This document shows positions 24,516 through 32,653 of a DNA stretch of 39,651 nt, piece by piece; within the stretch, counting starts at the first letter, position 1, and each line of letters starts with the position of its first letter. The DNA comes from Phycisphaeraceae bacterium. Its GTDB lineage: Bacteria > Planctomycetota > Phycisphaerae > Phycisphaerales > Phycisphaeraceae. Position numbers and translations under genes: made by a program. The stretch lies in the NCBI GenBank assembly GCA_020831765.1, contig JAFIFY010000020.1, positions 1 to 39,651 of the forward strand, in the 5' to 3' direction. Under the pieces are notes generated by a model. It saw only the letters and a list, made by a program, of their open reading frames with translations, was not told where the DNA came from and made no database searches.

Positions 24516-27368
24516 TCAACGCCCAACGCCCTGTTCGCCATCGCCGCTTGCGCTACCAAGCAGTCCGCCCAGCGCGTGCGGCAGCAGCATGCCCCCGGCC
24601 ATGCCCAGCATCATGCCCGCCCCGCTCACTACCGCCTGCCACGCGCCCGCCACCGGAACCAGCATGTTCGCCGCGCTCCCGCCCACCATCATGCCCACCA
24701 GCATTCCGGGCACACCCAACAGCAGCATGCCCGTGCAGCACCATCGACCCCAGCGCCACGGTCGAGGCCGGTAGCGAACCAGAAACATCGCCGGAACGCC
24801 CAGCGCCAGCATGCCGATATTCATCCCGGTCAGAAGGCTCGTCCAGTCACCCACACTTGTCGGCGCACAGCAGAGGCACGCCGCCATGGCCGGGCTCACG
24901 CCTTCGTTCGCGGATGCCCAGGTCATGGTCTGGACCTCGCTCCTGCGCGGCAGCGCAAGCGCATCCCACCACCAGCCCACCATCATGCCCAACCCGCCGA
25001 TGCTCAGCATGCCCAGCGTCATGTCGCCGGCTTCATCCATCCAGGGACCGAAGCGGACAACAGCGCGCCAGATCACCAGCCCCAGCGCCACCAGCATCAA
25101 CGTGCCCTCGAACCCCACGCCGCTGAGCATTCCCAGCACGAACATGAGGCCGACCCAGCCCACGCCGTGAAGCGCATGGATGAACCTTTCGTGCGAGATC
25201 CACCTTTCGCGCGGCAATCGCTTCATACTGGAGGGCGTTGATGGCCTCGTGTCCTTGCGCGGTGCATCGGGCTCAGCCATCGACTCATTGAGCCACGTGA
25301 AGCTGCGGCGACAGACCAGCAGACTTGAAGCGGCCATCAGCAGCACCGCAATGACCGGGTGCAGAATACCCACCGCCGCCAGCATCATGCCGGTAATGTT
25401 GTAGCTCACCGCCAAGGCGAGGTTGCCGCGAATCCTCCGCAATGCACGCCGCGACAGTTCGATGGCTTGGGGAATGCTCGCCAGGTTGCCGTCGATCAGG
25501 ATGCCATCGGCGGCCTCCGATGCCACGCCGCTGCCACCGGCGATGGCGATGCCCACATCCGCCTGCGCCAATGCCGCGGCATCGTTGAGACCATCGCCCA
25601 CCATCACCAGGGTTCGGTTCGGATCGACATCTCTCTGCAGATTCAGCCAGGCCGCCTTCTGATCGCCGCTCATCCCGGCGACGGTGGGCGCGATGCCCTC
25701 GGTCAATGAAGCGCCTTGCGGCCCATCTCCCGTAAGCACGGTGACCGGAAGCCCCAGAGCCTTGCAGCGTTCGATCGCGCTCAGGGCGGTATCCCGCAGC
25801 CGCTCGGCGATCAGCAGCTTAAGCGCCGGCTGACCGTTCCAGTGAACGACCAGCGAGAGCAGCGCATCGGCCTGGCGCTCATCATCGGATGTCTGGGCGG
25901 TTGCGCGAAGGATCGCGACGGTGCTGGGCGGACTTTGGGGGCCTTGGACGATGGCTTCGATGCCGCGACCGGGCAGGATATCGAGGCGCTGGACCGTCCA
26001 GGCGCGCGGGTTGAGGCGCGGCGACTCCATGAGCTCGCCTTCGGATAACTCACCCAGCGACTGCCGGATGGCCCGAGCCACGGGATGATCCGAAGCCTGC
26101 TCGATGCGCATCAGGGCGCTGAGCAGGCCAGCACGCTCCGGCCGCTGCGCCACGGCATCGTCTGAATCGATCCATTCCCATCGGGTCAGCGTCAGTTCCG
26201 GGTCGCCCAGGGTTCCGGTCTTGTCGAAGACCACCTGGCCGGCGTCGGCCAGTCGCTCGATCACCGCGCCGCCATGGATCAGCAGGCCTCGCCGCGCCAG
26301 GTGGCCCAGCAGGTTCCAGATCACAAGGGGGGTGGCAAGGCCGGCCGCGCACGGACAGGCGACCAACAGCACCGCCAGTCCACGAAAAAGTCCCTCGTTC
26401 CAATCGTGCAGGTAGACGCCCGCCGCGGTCGCGGCCATGGCGGTGAGCAGAACCACGGGAAGGAAGATGCGGACGAATCGATCCGCGAGCGTGCTTTGGG
26501 CGGCCGGATTGGCATCGGCCTGGCGAACCATGTTCAGCAGCGCATCCAGGCGCGTGCTTGATTCGGCCGCGGTCTGAACGAGGAGTTCGCCATCCTCGGC
26601 GATCTGACCGGCTTCCACCCGCGCGCCCGGGGCGGCCGAGTCCGGCAGCCAGCGGCCCGAATGTGCCGCGTTGCTGACCATGGCATGGCCTTGAATCACG
26701 CGACCGCTGATCGGGATCAGCGAGCCGGGCAGGATGCGAACCACAGCGCCGGCCGGCAGATTCCGCGTGCTGACCATCTGGTCCCGGTCCGGGTCGGCCG
26801 CGTCATCCACTTGCCGCACACGGTCCAGGTCGATCAGCAGCCGGGACAGTGAACCGGTGGCGCGATTTCGGCCGCCGATCCGGATCGCCCGGCCGATGGC
26901 ATAGACAATCAGCAGAATGCAGACCACATCGAAATAGACCTGGCCCTGGCCGGTCGCCATGGCGTGGACACTGATGCCGCCAGACCCCAGCAGACCCGCC
27001 AGAAAGAGAGCCTCGATCGTGATGCGCCGCCTGGCAAGGGCCCTTACCGCTTCACAGGCCAGCGGCAGCCCCAGCAGTAAAGCGACCACCAGCGTGGCCC
27101 CGGCCATGCCCCACAGCAGCGCCGCGTGGGTCGCGGCATCTTCCGGTGGCGTCAGGTTGATCGCCAGCCCCAACATCATGGTTTGCGAGGCAACAAACAG
27201 CCCGGCTCCGAGCTTCACCCAGCTCACATCGCCGGTCGGCTCCAGGCCACCGCCATCCACTGACGATTGCGGCCCATCGGCGCGGTAACCACCGGTCAGG
27301 CAGCACACCTGCTCGGCGTCCGAAGCGCTGCCCAGGCCCGGATACCGCGTTGGGACGTGGATGCTCAA
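24516..27368 (-). CDS. P1B-type heavy-metal ATPase (CopA/FixI-like) with a Met/Cys-rich C-terminal extension
   Basis: The product has 950 aa. P1B ATPases pump Cu or related metals; FixI/CcoI members serve cytochrome oxidase assembly. Seen: an N-terminal CC pair (C22-C23) without a classical HMA domain; the CPC metal motif in helix 6 (ACPCAAGLATP, C338-P-C340); phosphorylation motif DKTGT (Asp382); HP motif SDHPVARAI; and GDGLNDAAALAQADVGIA. The actuator loop, normally TGE, aligns to SGR (237-239). Residues about 697-950 are an extra domain of about five hydrophobic helices, rich in Met, with CLCC at 831-834. The start is TTG 27368, overlapping the cytochrome stop as TTGA. This suggests coupled expression with the cytochrome, perhaps a metal delivery role. 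Confidence 0.88.
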   Translation of the reverse strand: MSIHVPTRYPGLGSASDAEQVCCLTGGYRADGPQSSVDGGGLEPTGDVSWVKLGAGLFVASQTMMLGLAINLTPPEDAATHAALLWGMAGATLVVALLLGLPLACEAVRALARRRITIEALFLAGLLGSGGISVHAMATGQGQVYFDVVCILLIVYAIGRAIRIGGRNRATGSLSRLLIDLDRVRQVDDAADPDRDQMVSTRNLPAGAVVRILPGSLIPISGRVIQGHAMVSNAAHSGRWLPDSAAPGARVEAGQIAEDGELLVQTAAESSTRLDALLNMVRQADANPAAQSTLADRFVRIFLPVVLLTAMAATAAGVYLHDWNEGLFRGLAVLLVACPCAAGLATPLVIWNLLGHLARRGLLIHGGAVIERLADAGQVVFDKTGTLGDPELTLTRWEWIDSDDAVAQRPERAGLLSALMRIEQASDHPVARAIRQSLGELSEGELMESPRLNPRAWTVQRLDILPGRGIEAIVQGPQSPPSTVAILRATAQTSDDERQADALLSLVVHWNGQPALKLLIAERLRDTALSAIERCKALGLPVTVLTGDGPQGASLTEGIAPTVAGMSGDQKAAWLNLQRDVDPNRTLVMVGDGLNDAAALAQADVGIAIAGGSGVASEAADGILIDGNLASIPQAIELSRRALRRIRGNLALAVSYNITGMMLAAVGILHPVIAVLLMAASSLLVCRRSFTWLNESMAEPDAPRKDTRPSTPSSMKRLPRERWISHERFIHALHGVGWVGLMFVLGMLSGVGFEGTLMLVALGLVIWRAVVRFGPWMDEAGDMTLGMLSIGGLGMMVGWWWDALALPRRSEVQTMTWASANEGVSPAMAACLCCAPTSVGDWTSLLTGMNIGMLALGVPAMFLVRYRPRPWRWGRWCCTGMLLLGVPGMLVGMMVGGSAANMLVPVAGAWQAVVSGAGMMLGMAGGMLLPHALGGLLGSASGDGEQGVGR

Positions 27369-28135
27369 GGCGAAGCGGGCTCCGGCTCAGCGGGCGGCGT
27401 GGTGGTTTGCTCGGCCGCCGGGTGCTCGGTGGCCTCGGCTTCCCGAAGCTCGGTGACCGTCCAGGATGCCCGCCGCCCGGCATGCTCAAGGCGTACCTCG
27501 CGCACCAGTCGCGGATCGACCGGTGGCGCATCGTTGCCCCAGGCCGTGCGGATGAAGCTGAGCACCGCGGCGATGCGAAGGTCGGTGAGCTGGTCACCGT
27601 GGCCGGGCATCTGATCGTCATAGACCTCGCCGGCGACCTCGATCGGCCCGTGAAGCCCGTGCAGCACGATCCGGGCGAGGGTGCGCGGCGAACCGTGGAC
27701 CCACTCGGACCCGGCCAGCGGCGGATATTGCGCTTCCAGGCCCATGCCATCGATCTGGTGACACGACATGCAGTGCAGGGTATAGACCCGCCGGCCCAGG
27801 ACAAGCGGATCGATCTCCAGGTCCGGGTCCAGGTCGCGACGCGGATACGCCGCGCGGTCCGCGGCCCGCTCATCGAGCACATCCCCGCGAAAATGACCGC
27901 TGTATTGGCCCAGATACCACCCGCCCCAGAGCAGCATCGCGCCGAAGACGATGATCAGCCAGATCGGCATGGGTTCGCGGCCATCGGCCGGCTCGGAATG
28001 CTCCCGCATGATCGGCGAGTGCATCCGGTTCACATCATGCTGATCGGATTCCGGGGGTTGAGGATGGTCCATGGCCGGGCGGGCGTTCGGTTGCGGGCTC
28101 TTGACAACTATAAGCTGTCCGGTCCCGTCGAACAT
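27365..28135 (-). CDS. Membrane-anchored monohaem cytochrome c
   Basis: The product has 256 aa from ATG 28135, but an inner ATG at 28072 or one still further in is possible; no strong ribosome site decides. One helix lies at about residues 57-75 (PIWLIIVFGAMLLWGGWYLG) and anchors it, with the rest on the outer side. The haem motif is CMSCH (Cys122, Cys125, His126). The likely axial Met is in YDDQMPGHGDQLTD. Its shape resembles CcoP-type subunits and other small membrane cytochromes. The last 40 residues are Glu/Pro/Thr-rich. It is followed at once by the metal ATPase gene. No oxidase catalytic subunit is in the window. Confidence 0.88.
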   Translation of the reverse strand: MFDGTGQLIVVKSPQPNARPAMDHPQPPESDQHDVNRMHSPIMREHSEPADGREPMPIWLIIVFGAMLLWGGWYLGQYSGHFRGDVLDERAADRAAYPRRDLDPDLEIDPLVLGRRVYTLHCMSCHQIDGMGLEAQYPPLAGSEWVHGSPRTLARIVLHGLHGPIEVAGEVYDDQMPGHGDQLTDLRIAAVLSFIRTAWGNDAPPVDPRLVREVRLEHAGRRASWTVTELREAEATEHPAAEQTTTPPAEPEPASP

Positions 28136-28286
28136 TGTCGGCCAAGGCGAATTGTCCTCGGAGAAGCGATTGGTGCCGCCGGATGGCTTTGGCTGGGGAG
28201 TTTCACGGATCGGCCTGGCCGCTCAGCGGGTGCGATGAACATCGCGGGTTTGACGCGTCGATCATCGCGATCGTTGAGCCCGCCGT

Positions 28287-29219
28287 TCATGCCCTGAGCG
28301 TTTGGATGTGTGGCTTAAGGGCTCTTTCCAGGCGAATCATCGCATCCACCATCGCGGCGTAAACCTCCGGCCACTTGTCGGGGTCTTCCCGCCAATTGCT
28401 GAAGTTAAGCATCTTGCGGATACGACACGCCCTGCGGCCTTCCACCTGCTGCCATTCCAGGATTCCGCCGAAGTCTCGTTCGATCGCTTCCTTCGCACTG
28501 TGGAGTCGTTCGAATGTCTCTTGGGTCTCGTCTTCGTTGCCCCTGCCGCGATCAATGTAAAGCTCCACCGCCGGGCCGTCCCTGGTCAGCACGTGGTTAT
28601 AGACCAGCCCGGCGACGCCGGCTCCCGTGCCGATCCAATTGTCCTTTCCGGGCGTCAGGTTGGCGTGAAGCCTTGTTTTTGTCTTGGCATGGTCGATGAG
28701 GCCCTCCCAGAAGTTGAGCAGAGTGCGGTGACGCTCAGCCAGTTCCTTCTTTGTCTTACCGACGTGGCGACTCTCGTCACTGGGTCCGACGATCAACGTG
28801 AGCAGTGGCGCGGGCACGGAGTCTCCAATGCGTATCGCTTCGAGTTTGAGAAGATAAAAGGAAGCGGAGTTGCTCTCGTTAAGCCACGCGATGGCGTTAA
28901 TGTGTTCCGGCCTTGGATCGGAAACGATCCAGATGGCGGTACGCGCATCGAAGGCGGTCAGATAGGTGATGAGCTTTCCCAGATGATCGTGGTTGCTCTT
29001 TTCAAGCTGATTCTCAATCACGACCGGATTGTTGTTTTCGTCTTCCGCGACGAGGTCTACGCTGAAGCTGCCTGCGGCCTTCTCGCGTTCGACGTTGATC
29101 AGGTTGAGGTTGAGGATATCGTTCAGGACCTCAATGTTCTCTTCGAGCCATCGGGTGAAATCGAGGGCCTCGTGCTTCCAGACTTCGCGAAGCGCAACCC
29201 GGGCTATTTTTCCGATCAT
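28287..29219 (-). CDS. DUF4268 protein with N-terminal PD-(D/E)XK-like domain
   Basis: The product has 310 aa from ATG 29219, preceded by AAGG at 7 bases; the longer frame to 29378 looks non-coding. It starts MIGKIARVALREVWKHEALDF, as seen in DUF4268 proteins. FSVDLVAEDENNNPVVIENQ holds the acidic residue and the E-x-Q pair of a PD-(D/E)XK nuclease-like fold, with Gln in place of the usual Lys. The C-terminal DUF4268 part has VELYIDRGRGNEDETQ and RRACRIRKMLNF. Such proteins are found alone or in defence islands and are of unknown substrate. Here it is a single gene in a less GC-rich patch between respiratory and PEP-CTERM genes. Confidence 0.85.
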   Translation of the reverse strand: MIGKIARVALREVWKHEALDFTRWLEENIEVLNDILNLNLINVEREKAAGSFSVDLVAEDENNNPVVIENQLEKSNHDHLGKLITYLTAFDARTAIWIVSDPRPEHINAIAWLNESNSASFYLLKLEAIRIGDSVPAPLLTLIVGPSDESRHVGKTKKELAERHRTLLNFWEGLIDHAKTKTRLHANLTPGKDNWIGTGAGVAGLVYNHVLTRDGPAVELYIDRGRGNEDETQETFERLHSAKEAIERDFGGILEWQQVEGRRACRIRKMLNFSNWREDPDKWPEVYAAMVDAMIRLERALKPHIQTLRA

Positions 29220-29393
29220 GTCAGGACCTTTCGCGATTGAGGCAGGTTCGTCGGGCGGCCAGAGCGCCATCCTGAATTCGAGAGGGCGAAGTTTACCATC
29301 CTCTTGATGTCGGCCAACAAGCCGAAGACAGGTTCGAAGATCGTCGTATTGCGATTCGAGACGCCAATTTTGCGACAAATCGGGTGGAATGGG

Positions 29394-29421
29394 TTGACAG
29401 ATTTCGATTTTGAGTTAACGT
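29394..29421 (+). promoter_or_regulatory. Candidate promoter of the PEP-CTERM / hydrolase cluster
   Basis: A consensus TTGACA (29394-29399) is followed after 16 bases by TAACGT (29416-29421), a weak -10. The palindrome ttaacgttaa overlaps the -10 position. The predicted leader to the gene at 29584 is about 155 nt and contains two small hairpins (29473-29486 and 29489-29500). Confidence 0.45.
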
Positions 29422-29428
29422 TAATCCA
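29411..29428 (+). promoter_or_regulatory. Palindromic candidate LacI-family operator
   Basis: TTAACGTTAA (29415-29424) is a perfect 10-bp palindrome centred on CG. Two further matched pairs flank it (TG at 29411-29412 and CA at 29427-29428). A central CG is typical of LacI/PurR/CcpA-family sites. It overlaps the -10 region of the cluster that includes a LacI-type gene at 31588. The link between the two is inference. Confidence 0.5.
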
Positions 29429-29583
29429 CGGGTGACTTGGATGGGGTTCAAGTCATTGCGGAATGCTTGGAAACGCCTTTCGGCGTGTAACCGTTCGGTT
29501 TGGCTTTTATGTCTGGTCGGCCCTGCTCGCAAAGTCTGCGTTTGGCTTTGACAGGATTGGCCGTGTAGCGATCAAGGAGAATC

Positions 29584-30192
29584 ATGATGAGACGAAGTGG
29601 AAGATTTGGCCTCTGTGCCTTGGGCGGTGTGTTGTTGATGGGGGCGTCGAGCGCTTTGGCCGCGCCGATCAGCCCGACGCAGGACGATCTGCTGGCGTTT
29701 ACCAACATCAGCGGACCATTCGGCGGCTCGGGTGTGATCAACTCCGCCGTGGCCGACGGCGATGGGGTGACCTTCGATCTGACGCTGGGCACCGATGAAT
29801 TTGGCAAGACGCCCATCGGCGCGCTCAATGCCGCCGTCCCGCCGCTTGATATCGGCTCCAACCTCACCGGATTCTCCGAGATCCGCTATTACGTCACCGT
29901 CATCTCGGCCGATGGTCCGATCGAGTTCAATCCTTTCTTTCAGGACACGGGTTTCACTTTCGACCAAGGGTTCAGCGGCGTACTCAATGTCGGTGATGCG
30001 AGCTGGGTCTCGGTGCCGCTGTCCGGAAACTTGGGCGACATCAAAGGCATCGGCTTCCAGATCTTCACCGCTGGCGGTGTCGAGAATCCGGCCGCCAACG
30101 ATGTGGTGATCCATGTTTCCCCGGTTCCCGAGCCCGCCAGTCTTGGCCTGCTGGGTCTCGCCGGTCTGGCACTGCTTCGCCGGCGTCGGTGA
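29584..30192 (+). CDS. Small PEP-CTERM protein
   Basis: The product has 202 aa. AGGAG (29575-29579) serves ATG 29584 or the adjacent ATG 29587; the second has better spacing. A signal peptide (MRRSGRFGLCALGGVLLMGASSALA) is followed by a single soluble domain of about 145 residues rich in Gly, Asp, Phe and Asn. It probably folds as a beta-sandwich; I see no enzyme motif. The end is PVPEPASLGLLGLAGLALL then RRRR, a PEP-CTERM signal. Proteins of this type are exported and retained or released by exosortase. It is the first gene of the cluster with the hydrolase and LacI genes. Confidence 0.85.
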   Translation: MMRRSGRFGLCALGGVLLMGASSALAAPISPTQDDLLAFTNISGPFGGSGVINSAVADGDGVTFDLTLGTDEFGKTPIGALNAAVPPLDIGSNLTGFSEIRYYVTVISADGPIEFNPFFQDTGFTFDQGFSGVLNVGDASWVSVPLSGNLGDIKGIGFQIFTAGGVENPAANDVVIHVSPVPEPASLGLLGLAGLALLRRRR

Positions 30193-30256
30193 GTTTTTCG
30201 TTTTCGTGTGAAGTTTGGCCAGAAGTGAGCTTGAGAGGAACATAGGGAGCACTCCG

Positions 30257-31495
30257 TTGAGTATTTTCAGACGGATACGTATGGCAGCGCTATCGCTGTC
30301 CTGGGCGGTTGTTGCCAGTCAGTCGGCGTGGGCGTCCAGTGATCCATGGATTTACGAGCCTCATGTGGACCCTGCGATCGGCTTCAACCTGATCAGTTGG
30401 CACAACTTCGGCGCATCGGGCGCTGCGGTCTGGGAGAACGCGATCCTGGACATGCACAGCCACGGTGTGGGGCATGTGTCGATCTCCCCGGTGCGTTTTT
30501 TCAATAAGACCACCGGGGCGATCTCGCCCATTTCGACACAGGCGCCGGAGCTATCCCACATCGCCGCGGGTGTTGCGATGGCCAAATCGCTGGGCATGCA
30601 TGTCACGCTCAACCCGTTCGTCGAGCCGGTTGATTTCGATGGCTGGCGCGGGGCATGGTCGCCCCCCAACGAGGCTGCGCGGACGCAATTCTGGAGCGAT
30701 TACCAGGGTTATCTCCTGGAAGTCGCCGATCTCGCCGAAGCGCATAACGTCGAACGCCTGACCATCGGCACCGAGCTTCGCGCCTTGGTGCGCGATTCGG
30801 CCAACAATCCGCACATCACCTCGCTGATCAGCCAGGTGGATGCGGTCTACGATGGCAAGCTCGGCTATGCCGCCAACTGGGACAACTACAACCACGGTAA
30901 CGTCACCGCCGTCATCTGGGAAAACCCCGCCATCGATTTCATGGGTGTCGATGCCTATTTCTCCCTGGCCAACAATGCCCAGGCCGATGCCTCGGGCGCT
31001 TATCCCGATGAATCGTTCATCGATCTGGTCGCGGCCAACTGGACCTCCATTCTTGACAACCAACTCGTGCCGTTCGCCAATGCCCGCAAGGGCGGCGACG
31101 GCATCGAGCTGGTCTTGACCGAGCACGGCCTGATCCCGTTCAACCGGACCACCGTCCTGCCGTATTCGGAAAACGCTGCCTTCACCCAGCCTGTCGATAC
31201 CGACGAACAGGTCAACGGCTACGCCGGCCTGATCAAGGCCATCGATGGGAGGCTGGACGATCTGGCTGAAGTCCACATCTGGCATTGGGGCATGCCCGGC
31301 GCCGAGGACAGCTTCTGGTACCTGCAGCCCGATGGGTTGGATGTGGGTGGCCCACGCTTTGATGAATCGCTCAGCCAGCCGGCGGCGCAGTTCCTGGTCG
31401 GCTACCTCCAGACCATCCCGGAACCGGCAAGCAGCGCGTTGCTCGGCACGGGTCTGGCGATGCTGCTGCTTAGGCGGCGACGGGCCGAAGACTGA
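30257..31495 (+). CDS. PEP-CTERM secreted glycoside hydrolase-like protein (GH113-like TIM barrel)
   Basis: The product has 412 aa. TTG 30257 is preferred because GGGAG (30245-30249) lies 7 bases upstream; the next start is ATG 30281 without a site. A signal peptide ends near SAWA. The sequence follows a TIM barrel: GFNLISWHNFG, VGHVSISPVRFF, LGMHVTLNPFVEP, RLTIGTEL (Glu173, candidate acid/base), DFMGVDAYF, and LVLTEHGLI (Glu289, candidate nucleophile). This spacing of two Glu residues resembles GH113 beta-mannanase-type enzymes. The end is a PEP-CTERM signal (IPEPASSALLG, helix, RRRR). It is 65 bases after the small PEP-CTERM gene. The substrate is not proven. Confidence 0.75.
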   Translation: MSIFRRIRMAALSLSWAVVASQSAWASSDPWIYEPHVDPAIGFNLISWHNFGASGAAVWENAILDMHSHGVGHVSISPVRFFNKTTGAISPISTQAPELSHIAAGVAMAKSLGMHVTLNPFVEPVDFDGWRGAWSPPNEAARTQFWSDYQGYLLEVADLAEAHNVERLTIGTELRALVRDSANNPHITSLISQVDAVYDGKLGYAANWDNYNHGNVTAVIWENPAIDFMGVDAYFSLANNAQADASGAYPDESFIDLVAANWTSILDNQLVPFANARKGGDGIELVLTEHGLIPFNRTTVLPYSENAAFTQPVDTDEQVNGYAGLIKAIDGRLDDLAEVHIWHWGMPGAEDSFWYLQPDGLDVGGPRFDESLSQPAAQFLVGYLQTIPEPASSALLGTGLAMLLLRRRRAED

Positions 31496-31501
31496 TCGTG
31501 C

Positions 31502-31519
31502 CCGGTTCCGGTGAACCGG
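31502..31519 (+). other. Short hairpin after the hydrolase gene
   Basis: ccggttc (31502-31508) and gaaccgg (31513-31519) pair perfectly over 7 bp with a 4-nt loop. It lies just after the stop at 31495, between the hydrolase and LacI genes. There is no T-run, so it may attenuate or stabilise rather than terminate. Confidence 0.35.
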
Positions 31520-31587
31520 ATGAGGCCCCCGCTCTTCTGGAGAGCGGCCTGCTATCATCGTCTCCGGCCCGGGCGCTGGATTCGATC

Positions 31588-32619
31588 ATGAAGGCGGTAA
31601 CGCTCAGTGACATTGCGCAGAAGGCCGGGGTGTCGGTGATGACCGCCTCGGCCGCGCTGCGCGGCAAGGGTCGCCTGAGCGATGAGACGCGCAAGCGTGT
31701 GAAGGAAATCGCCGCCCGATTGGGCTATCGCGCCAATTCCGTCGCCCGTGCCACACGAACCGGCCGCTTTGACAACATCACGCTCCTGATGAGCACGGAG
31801 GAGCATCGCAGCTACCTGCCCCCAACGCTGCTGGATGCGATCCACGACACCCTGGCCGGGCATGAGCTGCGCCTGACCCTGGCCAAGCTGCCGGATCAGA
31901 AGCTGGTCGATTCCGGCGCTTTACCACGCATTCTGCGCGAATACAGCAGTGATGGCCTGCTGATCGACTACACCTTTGAAATTCCCGATGCGCTCATCCG
32001 CATGATCGAGCGCCAGCGGACTCCGGCGATCTTTCTCAACGTCATGCGCCCGAATAACTGCGTCCATGTCGATGAGGTGTATGGCGGGCGGGCGCTGACC
32101 GAGCATCTGCTGGAGCTTGGCCATCGCCGGATCGTGTACGTGGACACCTGGTGGGGGGAACGGACCGAGGTGTCCCATCACAGCGTTCGCGACCGCCGAG
32201 CCGGCTATGAACAGGCAATGACCGCCGCGCGGCTGCGCCCACGCTACCTGCTGGCCGAACAGGCCCACCCTCCCCAACTGGTCGAACAATTCAGGAGCCT
32301 GCTGACCGGGAAAGACCGACCCACCGCCGCGGTCACCTACTGGACCAGTGATGCGTGGCCGCTCCTTCGCGCCACCCGGGCGGTCGAGCTGCTCCCGGGC
32401 CGGGATATCTCCATCGCCAGCTTCGCACGACCCGACGACCATGCCGTCCAGGGACTGGGCCTGACCGCGTTCATCCAACCCGAGCGCGAAATGGGCAGCG
32501 AAGGCGTCAACCGGCTGATCGGTCTCATGAAGCCCCGGGCCGAACCCGCGCCGCCGGCGGTGTTGCGCGGCGGCCTTCAGCCCGGCGTGACCACCGGACC
32601 CTTGAAGGGCGGAAAATGA
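31588..32619 (+). CDS. LacI-family transcriptional regulator
   Basis: The product has 343 aa. ATG 31588 is chosen because the protein then begins MKAVTLSDIAQKAGVSVMTA, the standard LacI helix-turn-helix; the longer frame to 31498 adds a non-family N-terminus. The hinge region ends near LGYRANSVARATRTGR. The ligand-binding half follows the periplasmic-binding-protein pattern (DGLLIDYTFEIP, VHVDEVYGGRALTEHLLELGHRRIVYVD). The ligand is unknown but would be a sugar or related molecule. The gene follows the PEP-CTERM hydrolase and is probably its local regulator; the palindrome at 29415-29424 is a candidate operator. Confidence 0.9.
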   Translation: MKAVTLSDIAQKAGVSVMTASAALRGKGRLSDETRKRVKEIAARLGYRANSVARATRTGRFDNITLLMSTEEHRSYLPPTLLDAIHDTLAGHELRLTLAKLPDQKLVDSGALPRILREYSSDGLLIDYTFEIPDALIRMIERQRTPAIFLNVMRPNNCVHVDEVYGGRALTEHLLELGHRRIVYVDTWWGERTEVSHHSVRDRRAGYEQAMTAARLRPRYLLAEQAHPPQLVEQFRSLLTGKDRPTAAVTYWTSDAWPLLRATRAVELLPGRDISIASFARPDDHAVQGLGLTAFIQPEREMGSEGVNRLIGLMKPRAEPAPPAVLRGGLQPGVTTGPLKGGK

Positions 32620-32653
32620 ATCGTGGCTTGAGCCCATGCGCGGCGGGTGATTG

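Noticed and set aside
29430-29583. Leader of the small PEP-CTERM gene considered as a c-di-GMP (GEMM) riboswitch
   Set aside because: It has two small hairpins and a gcaaag stretch, but the conserved GEMM core and the tetraloop-receptor pairing could not be found.
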